Assembly: GCF_004126535.1 (NCBI RefSeq)
Contig: NZ_PPCV01000007.1
Span: forward strand, 62,001 to 126,000
DNA: 64,000 nucleotides
Reading direction: 5' to 3'
From: Propioniciclava flava
GTDB lineage: Bacteria; Actinomycetota; Actinomycetes; Propionibacteriales; Propionibacteriaceae
Each line of letters begins with the position of its first letter. The stretch's first letter is position 1. Positions 19,958 to 28,829 of the stretch are shown here, piece by piece. The notes under the pieces are model-generated. The model did not search any database and was not told the origin of the DNA. It was given only the letters and a program-made list of their open reading frames with translations. Made by a program: the position numbers and the translations under genes.

Positions 19958-21457
19958 TTAGCGAGAGTGGCCGTAGCGGCGAGGTCGTAGGGCGATGCGC
20001 TCGTGCGGGGCCACGGCGGACGCCGGCGCCGCCTGGTCGGCCAACGCCGCCGCGAGGGTGGCGGCGAACCGGTCGTGATCGGGGTCATCGGGGATGATCG
20101 CGTCCACGATCCCGGCATCGCGCAGGTCCCACGCGGTGATGCCCTGGGCGTTCGCCGAGGTGGCCGCGAACGAGGTGTCGCCGTGGTGGGTGATCGCGCT
20201 CGCGCCTTCGGGTGGCAGCGGAGCGAGCCAGGCGTGCTCGGTGGCCAGGACGCGGTCGGCGGGCAGCAGCGCCAGCGCCCCACCGCCGGTGCCCTCGCCC
20301 AGCAACAGCGACACCAGCGGGGCGGGGGAGGCCAGCAGGTCGGCCAGGCAGCGGGCAATCTCGGCGCCCAGCCCACCCTCCTCGGCCTCGGCGGACAGGA
20401 TCGCGCCCGGGGTGTCGATGACCGTGATCAGCGGCAGCGACAACTCACCCGCCAGCCGGAAGCCGCGCCGGGCGGCGCGCAGTTCGTCAGGCCCCAGCGG
20501 GGTGTGCTCGCGCTGGGAGTCACGTTCCTGCCCGACGATGACGCACGACATGCCGCCGAGGCGGGCCAGCGCCACCACCAGGCCGGAATGCCGGGCGTCC
20601 ACGACGGTGCCCAGCAAGGGGACGAACCCGGTGGCGGCCTTGGCGATCAGCGACTCCAGGCCGAAGCGTCCCGGCTCGCGGGTGCGCTGTACCGAGTCCC
20701 AGGCGTCCCCGACGGGGCGCATGGGCGCGGCATCGGGCAGCAGACGCCCGTGGGGCTCCGACGCCGAGCTTGCACAGGCGGGGGTCGCCAGGATGTCGAG
20801 GATGCCCGCCAGGTGCGCGGCCAACGCGTCGGGGGCGACGACGTCGTCGATCAGCCCGTGGCGCAGCAGGTTCTCGGCGCGCTGGATGCCGGGTGGGAAC
20901 GCGACCCCGTGCAACGCCTGGTAGACCCCGGGCCCCAGGAACCCCAGCAGCGCGCCGGGCTCTCCGATGGTCACGTGCCCCAGGGACGCCCAGGAGGCGA
21001 ACACCCCGCCCGTCGTCGGATGCCGGGCGTAGACGAGGTAGGGGACTCCCCACTCCTTGTGATCGACGATCGCCGCCGTGATCCGGACCATCTGCACGAA
21101 CGCGAGGGTGCCTTCCTGCATGCGCGTGCCCCCGGACGCCGGGGCGGCCAGCAAGGGCAGCCGCTCGTGCGTGGCCCGCCGGATCGCCGCCTCGACCCGA
21201 TCAGCGGCGTCCACCCCGATCGAGCCGCCCAGGAAGCCGAACTCGCTGACGATCAGCGCCACCGGGTGCCCGCCGATCCGGCCCTGCCCGGTGATCACCG
21301 CCTCGTCCTCGCCCGTCTCGGAGCGGGCCCGCGCGAGGGCCTCGCGATACTCCCGCGCAGCCTCCGCGCGGAACCGGATGGGGGCGTCCCAGCTCACCCA
21401 ACTGCCGGGATCCAGGACGGCGTCGAGGAAGGCGCGTGCCGTGAGTCGTCCGGCCAT
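19958..21457 (-). CDS. Acetyl-CoA carboxylase carboxyltransferase, fused beta-alpha subunits
   Basis: This 499-residue protein joins an AccD-like half (GQGRIGGHPVALIVSEFGFLGGSIG, then PLLAAPASGGTRMQEG and a GHVTIGEPGALLGFLGP loop) to an AccA-like half (RAARRGFRLAGELSLPLITVIDTPGA in pieces, and LLLGEGTGGGALALLPADRV). It would transfer CO2 from carboxybiotin to acetyl-CoA for malonyl-CoA synthesis. The AccD zinc finger is missing at the N terminus. Single-chain carboxyltransferases are common in actinomycetes, where most use acyl-CoA carboxylase beta chains; the separate alpha motifs favour the AccDA type. It diverges from the tetR pseudogene. Confidence 0.85.
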   Translation of the reverse strand: MAGRLTARAFLDAVLDPGSWVSWDAPIRFRAEAAREYREALARARSETGEDEAVITGQGRIGGHPVALIVSEFGFLGGSIGVDAADRVEAAIRRATHERLPLLAAPASGGTRMQEGTLAFVQMVRITAAIVDHKEWGVPYLVYARHPTTGGVFASWASLGHVTIGEPGALLGFLGPGVYQALHGVAFPPGIQRAENLLRHGLIDDVVAPDALAAHLAGILDILATPACASSASEPHGRLLPDAAPMRPVGDAWDSVQRTREPGRFGLESLIAKAATGFVPLLGTVVDARHSGLVVALARLGGMSCVIVGQERDSQREHTPLGPDELRAARRGFRLAGELSLPLITVIDTPGAILSAEAEEGGLGAEIARCLADLLASPAPLVSLLLGEGTGGGALALLPADRVLATEHAWLAPLPPEGASAITHHGDTSFAATSANAQGITAWDLRDAGIVDAIIPDDPDHDRFAATLAAALADQAAPASAVAPHERIALRPRRYGHSR

Positions 21458-21584
21458 GGTGGTCTCCCGACGTCGAGAGCCCCGGCGCCGCTGCCGGTGC
21501 TCGTGGGCAGCCTAGCGGCCTGAGGGCCTTCGGCCGTGGTGTGGGAGGCGTCCGTGAGGGCCGTGAGCGTGCGAGAGTGGAGGG

Positions 21585-22306
21585 ATGGCGCGCATCGGCT
21601 CAGGGCACAAGGGGCTCACGCCCGAGCGCGTTATCGACGCGGCGACCGAACTCACCCGCGAGGTGGGCTTGGATGGCTGGTCCATTCGTGACCTGTCCGC
21701 GCGGCTGGGGGTCGCGCCGTCGTCGATCTACCACCACGTGGGGGACCCCGTGCCGCGGTCGTGCGGCGGGTCATCGGCGGGCTGACGGTGCAGTTTCCCC
21801 TCGTGGATCCCGATCTGGACTGGCGGGTGTGGTTCGAGGAGACCCTGCTGGGCGTCCGGGACACCTTGCGTGGCTATCCCGGCGTGGCGCGCTGGTTCAT
21901 GATGCGCGGGCCCGCCCTGCCCGAGACCGCCCCCATCGCGGACGCGGGCATGGCGGCCCTGGCCAGGGCCGGATTCGGGGACCGGGCCGGGTTCGCCTAC
22001 GCGGTGATGTTCAACCAGGTCGTCGGGTCGGTCGCGTTCGGCGACGACCGCGACAGCGGCGGTTCCGACGCCGACCCGCACGATCGTGCCGCCCTGCTGG
22101 CCGGACTGGACGCCCAAGCACAGTCCAGCCCCGGGGTGGCGACGCTCGTGCGGACGCTGGTCCACCCGTTCGCCACGGACCCCGTCGCCGAGGGGCGCTT
22201 CACCCGGGACGCCCTGCGCGTCACCATGCGGGGGCTGGCCGCCGAACTCGCCGAGGCCACGCAGGCGACGAGCAGCGGTGAGGCCGAGGGCGAGCGGCGG
22301 ACCTAG
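21585..22306 (+). pseudogene. TetR-family regulator broken by a frameshift
   Basis: From ATG 21585 the first 50 or so residues form a TetR helix-turn-helix (LTPERVIDAATELTREVG, then SIRDLSARLGVAPSSIYHHV). Around 21746-21756 the meaningful frame moves: the original frame stops at 21785, while the ligand domain continues in another frame as AVVRRVIGGLTVQFPL to the stop at 22306. A net one-base loss or two-base gain explains it. The gene lies divergent to accDA, suggesting it once regulated it. Its stop overlaps the stop of the converging ABC ATPase gene. Confidence 0.8.
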
Positions 22307-23751
22307 GCCGCCTCGCCTGACGCGCCCTCCCGGAGGAGCGGGCCAGCGGATACCACCCGGCCGCCTTCGAGGCGCACCAGGTAGTCCGCGCACGCCTCCA
22401 CGAGTTCGTCGTCGTGGGTGACGACGATGACGAGCCGTCCGGCCGCGACGAGTTCCTCCAGGCGGGCCGCCACCTCCGCCATGTGCGCCAGGTCCAGGCC
22501 GCTGGTCGGCTCGTCGAAGATCACCACGTCGGCGTCGCTGGCCACCGCAGCGGCGATCGCGACCCGTTGCTTCTGCCCACCCGAGAGGCTCATCGGGTGA
22601 CGTTCCGCCACAGCGGTCAGGTCGAGTCCGGCCAGGATCGTCGCGAGGTGGGCGTCGTCGGCGTCGGGGGCGCTCAGCCGGATCTCCTCGGTCACCGATT
22701 CGGTGAACAGCTGGTGGTTGACGTCCTGCATGACAAGAAACGACGTTGCCAGCCGGGCTTTGCGGTCGCGCCGGGCGCCGTCGATGGCGAGGATGCCGGG
22801 CGCCTTCTTGTCCAGGCCCACCAGCGCGCGGGTGAGCGTCGATTTTCCTGCCCCATTGGGGCCGGTGATGGCGACGGTGCCGTGGCGGGGGAGCGTGAGG
22901 GACGCGATGTCGAGCGCCGGTGCCTTCGCGCCGGGGTAGGTCTTGACGAACCCGGTGAGTTCCACGACGTCCTCGCCCGCGGGTGCGGCGAGAGGCTGCG
23001 GCGGGGGAAGCGGGTGAGGGGAGCGCAGCCCGAAGGACGCGGCGGTGGCGGCGTCCATGGCGGACATGTCGGCGGCGCTGAACTCGCGGGTGACCTGTCC
23101 GTTCTCCATGAGCAGCCAGCGGTCGGCGAGGCCTTGGAGGTAGTGCAGGCGGTGCTCGGCCACGACGACCGTGCAGCCGGCGCCCTTCCATCCGGCGATC
23201 AGACCACGCAGGTCGGCGATGGTGGCGGCGTCCAGGTTGGAGGACGGTTCGTCCAGCACGAGGACGCGGGGGCGCGAGACCCACACCGACCCGCAGGCCA
23301 CCTTCTGCTTCTGGCCGCCCGAGAGCTGGAAGATGGAGCGATCCATGAAGGCGTCCAGGCCGAGCTGCTGCGCCGATTCGGTCACCCGGGCGAGGATCTC
23401 GTCGCGGTCCTGGCCCAGGTTCTCGGCGGCGAAGGCAAGCTCGCTGCCCACGTCGACGGTGAAGAACTGGCTGCGCGGATTCTGAAAGACGGACCCGACC
23501 ACGTCGGCGGCCTCGGCGGGCGGCGTGTCGGCCACGACTCGGCCGGCGACGCTCGCCTCCCCGGAGAGATCACCTTCGAAGAAGTGGGGGATCAGGCCGT
23601 TGACCAGGCGGGTCAGCGTGGTCTTGCCACACCCCGAGGAGCCGGTCACGACGATGACCTCACCGGCGGCGGCGTGCAGATCGACCCCGGACAGCCCGGC
23701 CCCCTCCTCGCCGTGCTGGTAGCGGAAGTGGACGTTGCGGACCTCGATCAT
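22303..23751 (-). CDS. ECF transporter energy-coupling ATPase, two domains in one chain
   Basis: This 482-residue protein contains two complete ABC domains: Walker A GSSGCGKTT, signature LSGGQKQK and Walker B VLVLDEPSSNLD in the first; GPNGAGKST, LSGGQKQR and VVIFDEPTSGLD in the second. The fused arrangement is that of ECF 'A-A' subunits. It energises vitamin or metal uptake with the T and S subunits encoded just upstream. ATG 23751 overlaps the T-subunit stop by 4 bp; GTG 23760 would add three residues. Confidence 0.9.
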   Translation of the reverse strand: MIEVRNVHFRYQHGEEGAGLSGVDLHAAAGEVIVVTGSSGCGKTTLTRLVNGLIPHFFEGDLSGEASVAGRVVADTPPAEAADVVGSVFQNPRSQFFTVDVGSELAFAAENLGQDRDEILARVTESAQQLGLDAFMDRSIFQLSGGQKQKVACGSVWVSRPRVLVLDEPSSNLDAATIADLRGLIAGWKGAGCTVVVAEHRLHYLQGLADRWLLMENGQVTREFSAADMSAMDAATAASFGLRSPHPLPPPQPLAAPAGEDVVELTGFVKTYPGAKAPALDIASLTLPRHGTVAITGPNGAGKSTLTRALVGLDKKAPGILAIDGARRDRKARLATSFLVMQDVNHQLFTESVTEEIRLSAPDADDAHLATILAGLDLTAVAERHPMSLSGGQKQRVAIAAAVASDADVVIFDEPTSGLDLAHMAEVAARLEELVAAGRLVIVVTHDDELVEACADYLVRLEGGRVVSAGPLLREGASGEAA

Positions 23752-24521
23752 GCGCGCCACCCCCCGCCCAGCAGGGCGACGACCGGGATCAGGACGGCCA
23801 CAGCCAGCAGCGCGTCGCGCCAGCCGAAGCCGGTGCGGCTCACGTGCGTGCGGGTGCGGGAGCCGCCCAGACCACGGGTGAGCGCGGACACGGTGAGCTC
23901 ATCGCCGATGCGGACCAGCGACACCAGCAAGGGCACCACCCGGTACTCCAGCATCGCCAGCGGGCTCCGGACGCGCCCGCCGAAGCCGATGCCCCGCATC
24001 CGCATGGCGTCGGAGATGGAGCGGTGCTCCTGGGCGATGGTGGGCAGGAACCGCAGCACTACGGTGAACGGGATCACGACGGCGCGGGGGAGCCGCATCC
24101 GTTCCATGGCGGCGACGGCCTCGCTCACCTGGGTGCTGTACACCAGGTAGCTGGCCATCGCCACCAACGGGATGAACTGGACGACGAGGGTGCCGATTCC
24201 CCCGATCAGGGCGAGTTGCCCCGGGAGCAGGCGGGCGTACTGCACCAACACGAGCCCCACGGCGAAGGCGAGGCTGGTTGTCAACGCGGTGCGCACCCGT
24301 CCCACGCTGAGCCACAAGACCGCCACGATCCCCATTGCAAAACTGCGGGCGGTCCAGGCAGTGGCCGAGCCGTTGGTGCTGAGCGTGACCACGTTGATGG
24401 CGATCAGGGCGAAGGCTTTGGTGCGAGGGTCGAGCCAGGCCCGACCGCTGCGGCCGTTCAGCCAGGGCGCTGGAGTGGAGACCGCGGTGGTGGACAGCGC
24501 GGAGACGGATGCGAGGGACAT
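23748..24521 (-). CDS. ECF transporter transmembrane (T) component
   Basis: This 257-residue membrane protein has five to six hydrophobic segments and an ECF-T coupling region (YSTQVSEAVAAMERMRLPRAV, then SISDAMRMRGIGFGG with the Ala-Arg-Gly-type coupling motif). It transmits ATPase movement to the substrate-binding S subunit. The ATG at 24521 overlaps the S-gene stop by one base and its stop overlaps the ATPase start, so S-T-A is a tightly coupled operon. Confidence 0.87.
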   Translation of the reverse strand: MSLASVSALSTTAVSTPAPWLNGRSGRAWLDPRTKAFALIAINVVTLSTNGSATAWTARSFAMGIVAVLWLSVGRVRTALTTSLAFAVGLVLVQYARLLPGQLALIGGIGTLVVQFIPLVAMASYLVYSTQVSEAVAAMERMRLPRAVVIPFTVVLRFLPTIAQEHRSISDAMRMRGIGFGGRVRSPLAMLEYRVVPLLVSLVRIGDELTVSALTRGLGGSRTRTHVSRTGFGWRDALLAVAVLIPVVALLGGGWRA

Positions 24522-25138
24522 CAGGCGATGCCGGCGCGCTCGAAGTGCTTGCGCAGGACGCCGCGGCCGAGGTAAGCGCCGATCAGGGTGCCGACGGCCA
24601 CCTGGACCGGGATGGTGAACCAGAACCAGGACTGCATCAGCGACTTCACGGTGGTGACGTACTCCGTGCCGTAGGCAGGTTCGATGGCGGCCAGGTAGGC
24701 GTCCAGGTTGAGCATCATCGGCAGGTAGGGGCCGAAGATCCACAGGGAGAACACGAAGTAGCCCGCCAGGGTGTGCTTCCAACTGGAGTAGTTGCCAGCG
24801 CGGAAGATCAGGTCGGCGAGGAAGGCGACCAGCGGCGCGATGATGAGGGATTGCCAGCTGTGGCCGCCCCCGGTCATCACCAGGCCGACGAGCAGGCCGG
24901 TGATGGTGACCATGCCGAACTTCTTGACCCGGGTCAGGTAGAGCATGAACGGGATGCCGCCGACGATCGGGCACATCAGGGCGAGCAGGACCATGAAGAT
25001 CGGGATGATGCCGAGCATCCCCGCGACGTAGAAGGCGACGATGTAGAACGCCGAGAAGACTCCGACGGTGATGAGGTCCTTGACGGTGAGCCGGCCTCCG
25101 GTGGTGGCGGTTGCGGGTGGTTGGTGCGTGGCGGACAC
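24521..25138 (-). CDS. ECF transporter substrate-binding (S) component, MptD-like
   Basis: This 205-residue membrane protein begins LTVKDLITVGVFSAFYIVAF, typical of the MptD-like group of S components (substrate not established), and has about six hydrophobic segments. GTG 25138 is chosen: AAGGAG lies seven bases upstream. The operon diverges from a siderophore-type ABC/MFS operon and shares an intergenic region with an IdeR/DtxR box, so the transported compound may be a metal chelate or a cofactor needed under iron limitation (inference). Confidence 0.83.
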   Translation of the reverse strand: MSATHQPPATATTGGRLTVKDLITVGVFSAFYIVAFYVAGMLGIIPIFMVLLALMCPIVGGIPFMLYLTRVKKFGMVTITGLLVGLVMTGGGHSWQSLIIAPLVAFLADLIFRAGNYSSWKHTLAGYFVFSLWIFGPYLPMMLNLDAYLAAIEPAYGTEYVTTVKSLMQSWFWFTIPVQVAVGTLIGAYLGRGVLRKHFERAGIA

Positions 25139-25177
25139 GGGTTCTCCTTGGATGCGGTGGTGCGACAATCTCAGATG

Positions 25178-25196
25178 TTAGGTAAGGCTTACCTGA
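25178..25196. promoter_or_regulatory. IdeR/DtxR iron box
   Basis: TTAGGTAAGGCTTACCTGA is a 19-bp site close to the DtxR/IdeR consensus (TTAGGTTAGSCTAACCTAA), with only a few changes and full dyad character. It lies 40 bases upstream of the ECF S-component start on one side and about 90 bases upstream of the ABC pair on the other. Iron-loaded IdeR would repress one or both promoters. Confidence 0.88.
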
Positions 25197-25247
25197 CTAA
25201 GTACCACTCTGGCACACTGTCTCACGTCTGTGACAATGTACTACATA

Positions 25248-25264
25248 ATGAGAACTGTTCTCAT
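25248..25264. promoter_or_regulatory. Fur-like 8-1-8 palindrome at the ABC pair promoter
   Basis: ATGAGAACTGTTCTCAT is a perfect inverted repeat with one central base, 20 bases upstream of the GTG at 25285. TGAGAA-N3-TTCTCA resembles Fur-family sites more than DtxR-family sites. It is separate from the IdeR box 51 bases away. A second metal sensor (Fur or Zur type) or a dedicated regulator may bind here; none is encoded in the window. Confidence 0.6.
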
Positions 25265-25284
25265 CAAAGAGTAGGGAGAGTGGT

Positions 25285-27108
25285 GTGTCCACCGCGACAC
25301 TCGAAGTAGCCCCTGAGCAGTCCGCCGTCGCGCACACGACGCCGGCTGCGGATCGCGTCCGTGTCGGCGCGCTGTTGTCCGAAGTGAAGGGCCCGCTGAC
25401 GCTCGCGGTCCTCCTCTACGTCGTGTCCTCGCTGGCCTCGATCGTCCCCCTGATCGGCGTCGTCGAACTCACCCGCACCCTGCTGCCCATGGCCTGGGGG
25501 CAACCTGTTGACGCCGACCACGCCTGGCTCATCGCCTGGATCGTCGCCGGTGCGCTGCTGGTCCGGGCCGTCGCCCAGTTCAGCGCGCTCATGATCACCC
25601 ATCTCGCCGACGCCGACCTGGGCGCCTCGTTGCGCACCCGCATCGTCGATCACCTGCGCGTCGTCCCGCTCGGCTGGTTCGGCACCCGGTCCTCGGGCCG
25701 GGTCAAGAAGGCCGCCCAGGACGACGTCGGCACCATGCACCACCTCGTGGCTCACTCCATCACCGACATGACCGCCGCGATCGTCGTCCCCGTCGCCACC
25801 ATGGCCTACCTGCTCGTCATCGAATGGCGGATGGCGCTCGTCGCCCTGCTGCCCATGGTCGCCGCCGTGATCCTGTACGCCATCTCCCTGGGCGGATCCA
25901 TGGAGCTCTACCAGCGCTACGACGACTCGCTGGCCGAGATCAACGCCGCCACCGTCGAGTACGCGCGCGGCATCGCCGTGGTCAAGGCCTTCGGACAGGC
26001 CGGACGCGCCCACGCCCGCTTCGCGGACACCTGTCAGCGGTTCATCACCTTCTTCGGGCAGTGGATGCGCAAGGCCGGGCTGTCCGGAGTCCTCATGGAG
26101 ATCGTCTCCTCCCCGCCCGTCGCTCTGGCCGCCTTGACGCTCACCGGGGTCGCCCTGGTCGGCAGCGGCGTCCCCTTCATCGACGTCCTGCCCGGCCTGG
26201 TCCTCGGCCTCGGAATCTCCGCGCCCGTGCTGGCCCTCGGCTTCGGCTTCCAGGAGCTCCGCGAAGCCCAAGAAGCCGCCAACCACGTCGGGGAACTCCT
26301 CGGCGCCGCACCCATGCCCGAGCCTGCCCACCCGCGTGAGCCCCAGGGCAACGACGTCGACGTCGAGAACGTCACCTTCAGCTACAACGAAGGCTCCCTC
26401 GCCCTCGACGGGGTCTCCCTGCACCTGCGACCCGGCACCGTCACCGCTCTCGTCGGGGCGTCCGGGTCCGGCAAGTCGTCCCTGGCCCGCCTGGTGCCAC
26501 GCTTCTACGATCCCCAAGCGGGTGCCGTGACGCTCGGCGGCGTCCCCGTGGATCACGTCGCCGGCGACGACCTCTACCAGCGCGTCGGGTTCGTGTTCTC
26601 CGACGACTACCTGCTCAACGCGTCCCTGCGCGACAACATCGCGCTCGGACGTCCCGAGGCCACCCTCGATGAGGTGCGGTCGGCCGCCGCCGCCGCGCAG
26701 ATCGACGAGCGGATCGGCCAACTCCCCCGCGGCTACGACTCGGTGCTCGGCACCGACGCGGAATTGTCGGGCGGAGAACGGCAACGCGTCGCCATCGCGC
26801 GGGCGCTGCTCGCCGACACCCCCATCCTGATCCTCGACGAAGCGACCGCGTTCGCCGACCCCGACTCCGAGGTCGCCATCCAGCGGGCGCTCAGCGAACT
26901 CGTCCGAGGGCGGACGCTGCTCGTGATCGCCCACCGGCTCTACACCATCCGGCAGGCCGACCAGATAGCGGTGCTCTCGGGCGGCCGCATCGTCGAATCC
27001 GGTCGCCACGACGACCTGCTCGCCAGCGACGGGGAATACGCCCGGCTGTGGTGCGCCACCGGCAGCGACGAGGTCGCGCCGACGCACATCGAAGGGAACC
27101 AGGCATGA
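25285..27108 (+). CDS. ABC transporter, fused TM-ATPase, YbtP/IrtA-like
   Basis: This 607-residue protein has an exporter-fold membrane domain (about six TM segments in residues 30-310) followed by an ATPase domain: GASGSGKSS, LSGGERQRVAIARALL and PILILDEATAFADP. Such half-transporters with exporter fold import ferric siderophores in the YbtPQ and IrtAB systems. The iron box upstream, the second half-transporter overlapping its stop (ATGA) and the following MFS gene all match a ybtPQX-like set. Direction (import) is inferred from context. GTG 25285 follows AGGGAGA. Confidence 0.85.
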   Translation: MSTATLEVAPEQSAVAHTTPAADRVRVGALLSEVKGPLTLAVLLYVVSSLASIVPLIGVVELTRTLLPMAWGQPVDADHAWLIAWIVAGALLVRAVAQFSALMITHLADADLGASLRTRIVDHLRVVPLGWFGTRSSGRVKKAAQDDVGTMHHLVAHSITDMTAAIVVPVATMAYLLVIEWRMALVALLPMVAAVILYAISLGGSMELYQRYDDSLAEINAATVEYARGIAVVKAFGQAGRAHARFADTCQRFITFFGQWMRKAGLSGVLMEIVSSPPVALAALTLTGVALVGSGVPFIDVLPGLVLGLGISAPVLALGFGFQELREAQEAANHVGELLGAAPMPEPAHPREPQGNDVDVENVTFSYNEGSLALDGVSLHLRPGTVTALVGASGSGKSSLARLVPRFYDPQAGAVTLGGVPVDHVAGDDLYQRVGFVFSDDYLLNASLRDNIALGRPEATLDEVRSAAAAAQIDERIGQLPRGYDSVLGTDAELSGGERQRVAIARALLADTPILILDEATAFADPDSEVAIQRALSELVRGRTLLVIAHRLYTIRQADQIAVLSGGRIVESGRHDDLLASDGEYARLWCATGSDEVAPTHIEGNQA

Positions 27109-28829
27109 TCCGCGACTTGCGCTGGGTGCTGGGCAAGGGCCGCACCCTGGACGGGATGATCGCGCTCGCGGTCGTCGCCGCCATCCTCCAAGGCATCACG
27201 TTCGTGCTGCTCGTGCCGCTGCTGCGCGCCCTGATCCTGGGCGACATCGCCGGAGCGTGGCTGTGGGCTGGCGCCCTGACCGCGGCCGCGCTCGGCTTCG
27301 CCATCACCTTGTGGTTCAGCTCGGTGCTCGGCCAGAAGGCGGCCCTCGACCTGTCGGTGGGCCTGTATGACCGTCTCGGAGACAAGATCTCCCGCCTGCC
27401 GCTGGGCACGGTCGACCTGGCGCTCACCGGACGCCTCGCGCGCCTGACCAGCAAGGGCGTCATGCAGGTCGCCACGGTGCCCGCACACCTGGTCCGGCCC
27501 ATCATCACCGCCGTCGGGACGCCGCTGACCGTTGTCATCGGCATGACCGTGATCGACTGGCGGATCGGGCTGACCGCGCTCATCTCCCTGCCGCTGCTGG
27601 CGGGCGGCTACCTGCTGACCGGCACCATCGTCCGCAACCGCGACAGCAAGTACGCCGCCGCGTCGGCTGAAGCGGCCGGGCGGATCGTCGAATTCGCGCG
27701 AGTGCAGCCCGCGCTCCGGGCATTCCGCGGCAGCGCGTCGAGCAACGACGAGTTGACGCGTGCGCTTGGCGCCCAACACAAGACCTACCGCTCGCTGCTG
27801 CTGGGCGGCGCCGCAGGCATGTCGATCTTCGCCGTGGCCGTCCAGGCCGTGATCACGGTGCTGGTGCTGCTCGGCACGGCCCTGACGCTTGGCGGCAGCC
27901 TCGACGTCCCCGCATTGGTCGCCCTGCTCGTGCTGTCGCTGCGGTTCGTCGAACCCCTGATGCAGGTCGCCGACCTGGGCTCGGCGCTGCGCGTGTCGTC
28001 CAACTCGCTGGCCGAGATGCGCGAGATCCTCGACGCCCCCGAACTGCCCGAGCCGACCACCGCGGCCGTCCCGGCGGACGCCAGCGTCGAACTGCGTGAC
28101 GTCGGCTTCTCCTACCGCCCCGACACCCCCGTGCTCACCGGCATCAGCTTCAGCGTCGCGCCGGGGACCACCACCGCGCTGGTGGGCCCCTCCGGTTCGG
28201 GGAAGAGCACGCTCATCAAACTGCTCGCCCGCTTCCACGACGTCACCAGCGGGCAGGTGATGATCGGCGGCCAGGACGTTCGCGAACTGGGCACCGCCAC
28301 CACCATGGAGAACGTGTCGCTGGTGTTCCAGGACGTCTACCTGTTCTCGGGGACGCTCCTGGACAACATCCGGATGGGGCGCCCCGAGGCGAGCGACGAA
28401 GAGGTGTTCGCGGCCGCACACGCCGCTGAGGTCGACGAGATCGCCGCCCGGCTGGGGGACGGCTGGGACTCGCAGGTCGGAGAAGGCGGCGGGTTGCTGT
28501 CCGGCGGAGAACGACAGCGCGTCTCCATTGCGCGCGCCATCTTGAAGGACGCCCCCATCCTGCTGCTGGACGAGGCCACCAGCGCGCTGGATCCCGTCAA
28601 CGAACAGGCGGTCTCCCGCGCCCTGCACCACCTGGAGGGTCGCTCCCGGCTGGTCATCGCGCACCGGCTCGAGACGGTGGTGAACGCCGACCAGATCGTC
28701 GTCCTCACCGATGACGGCCGGATCGCCGAGGTCGGCGTCCACGCGACCTTGATGGCCAACGACGGTCCCTACGCCGCGTTCTGGCGCGCTCGAACCGAGG
28801 CCGCCGGCTGGAGCCTGGCCACCTCGTGA
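27105..28829 (+). CDS. ABC transporter, fused TM-ATPase, YbtQ/IrtB-like
   Basis: This 574-residue half-transporter is the partner of the preceding one, with a TM domain in residues 15-300 and an ATPase domain carrying GPSGSGKSTLIKLLARF, LSGGERQRVSIARAIL and ILLLDEATSALDP. The ATG at 27105 overlaps the previous stop and its own stop overlaps the GTG of the MFS gene by 4 bp. The two halves differ enough to form a heterodimer, as in IrtAB. No siderophore synthase genes are nearby, so it may take up a foreign chelator. Confidence 0.87.
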   Translation: MIRDLRWVLGKGRTLDGMIALAVVAAILQGITFVLLVPLLRALILGDIAGAWLWAGALTAAALGFAITLWFSSVLGQKAALDLSVGLYDRLGDKISRLPLGTVDLALTGRLARLTSKGVMQVATVPAHLVRPIITAVGTPLTVVIGMTVIDWRIGLTALISLPLLAGGYLLTGTIVRNRDSKYAAASAEAAGRIVEFARVQPALRAFRGSASSNDELTRALGAQHKTYRSLLLGGAAGMSIFAVAVQAVITVLVLLGTALTLGGSLDVPALVALLVLSLRFVEPLMQVADLGSALRVSSNSLAEMREILDAPELPEPTTAAVPADASVELRDVGFSYRPDTPVLTGISFSVAPGTTTALVGPSGSGKSTLIKLLARFHDVTSGQVMIGGQDVRELGTATTMENVSLVFQDVYLFSGTLLDNIRMGRPEASDEEVFAAAHAAEVDEIAARLGDGWDSQVGEGGGLLSGGERQRVSIARAILKDAPILLLDEATSALDPVNEQAVSRALHHLEGRSRLVIAHRLETVVNADQIVVLTDDGRIAEVGVHATLMANDGPYAAFWRARTEAAGWSLATS

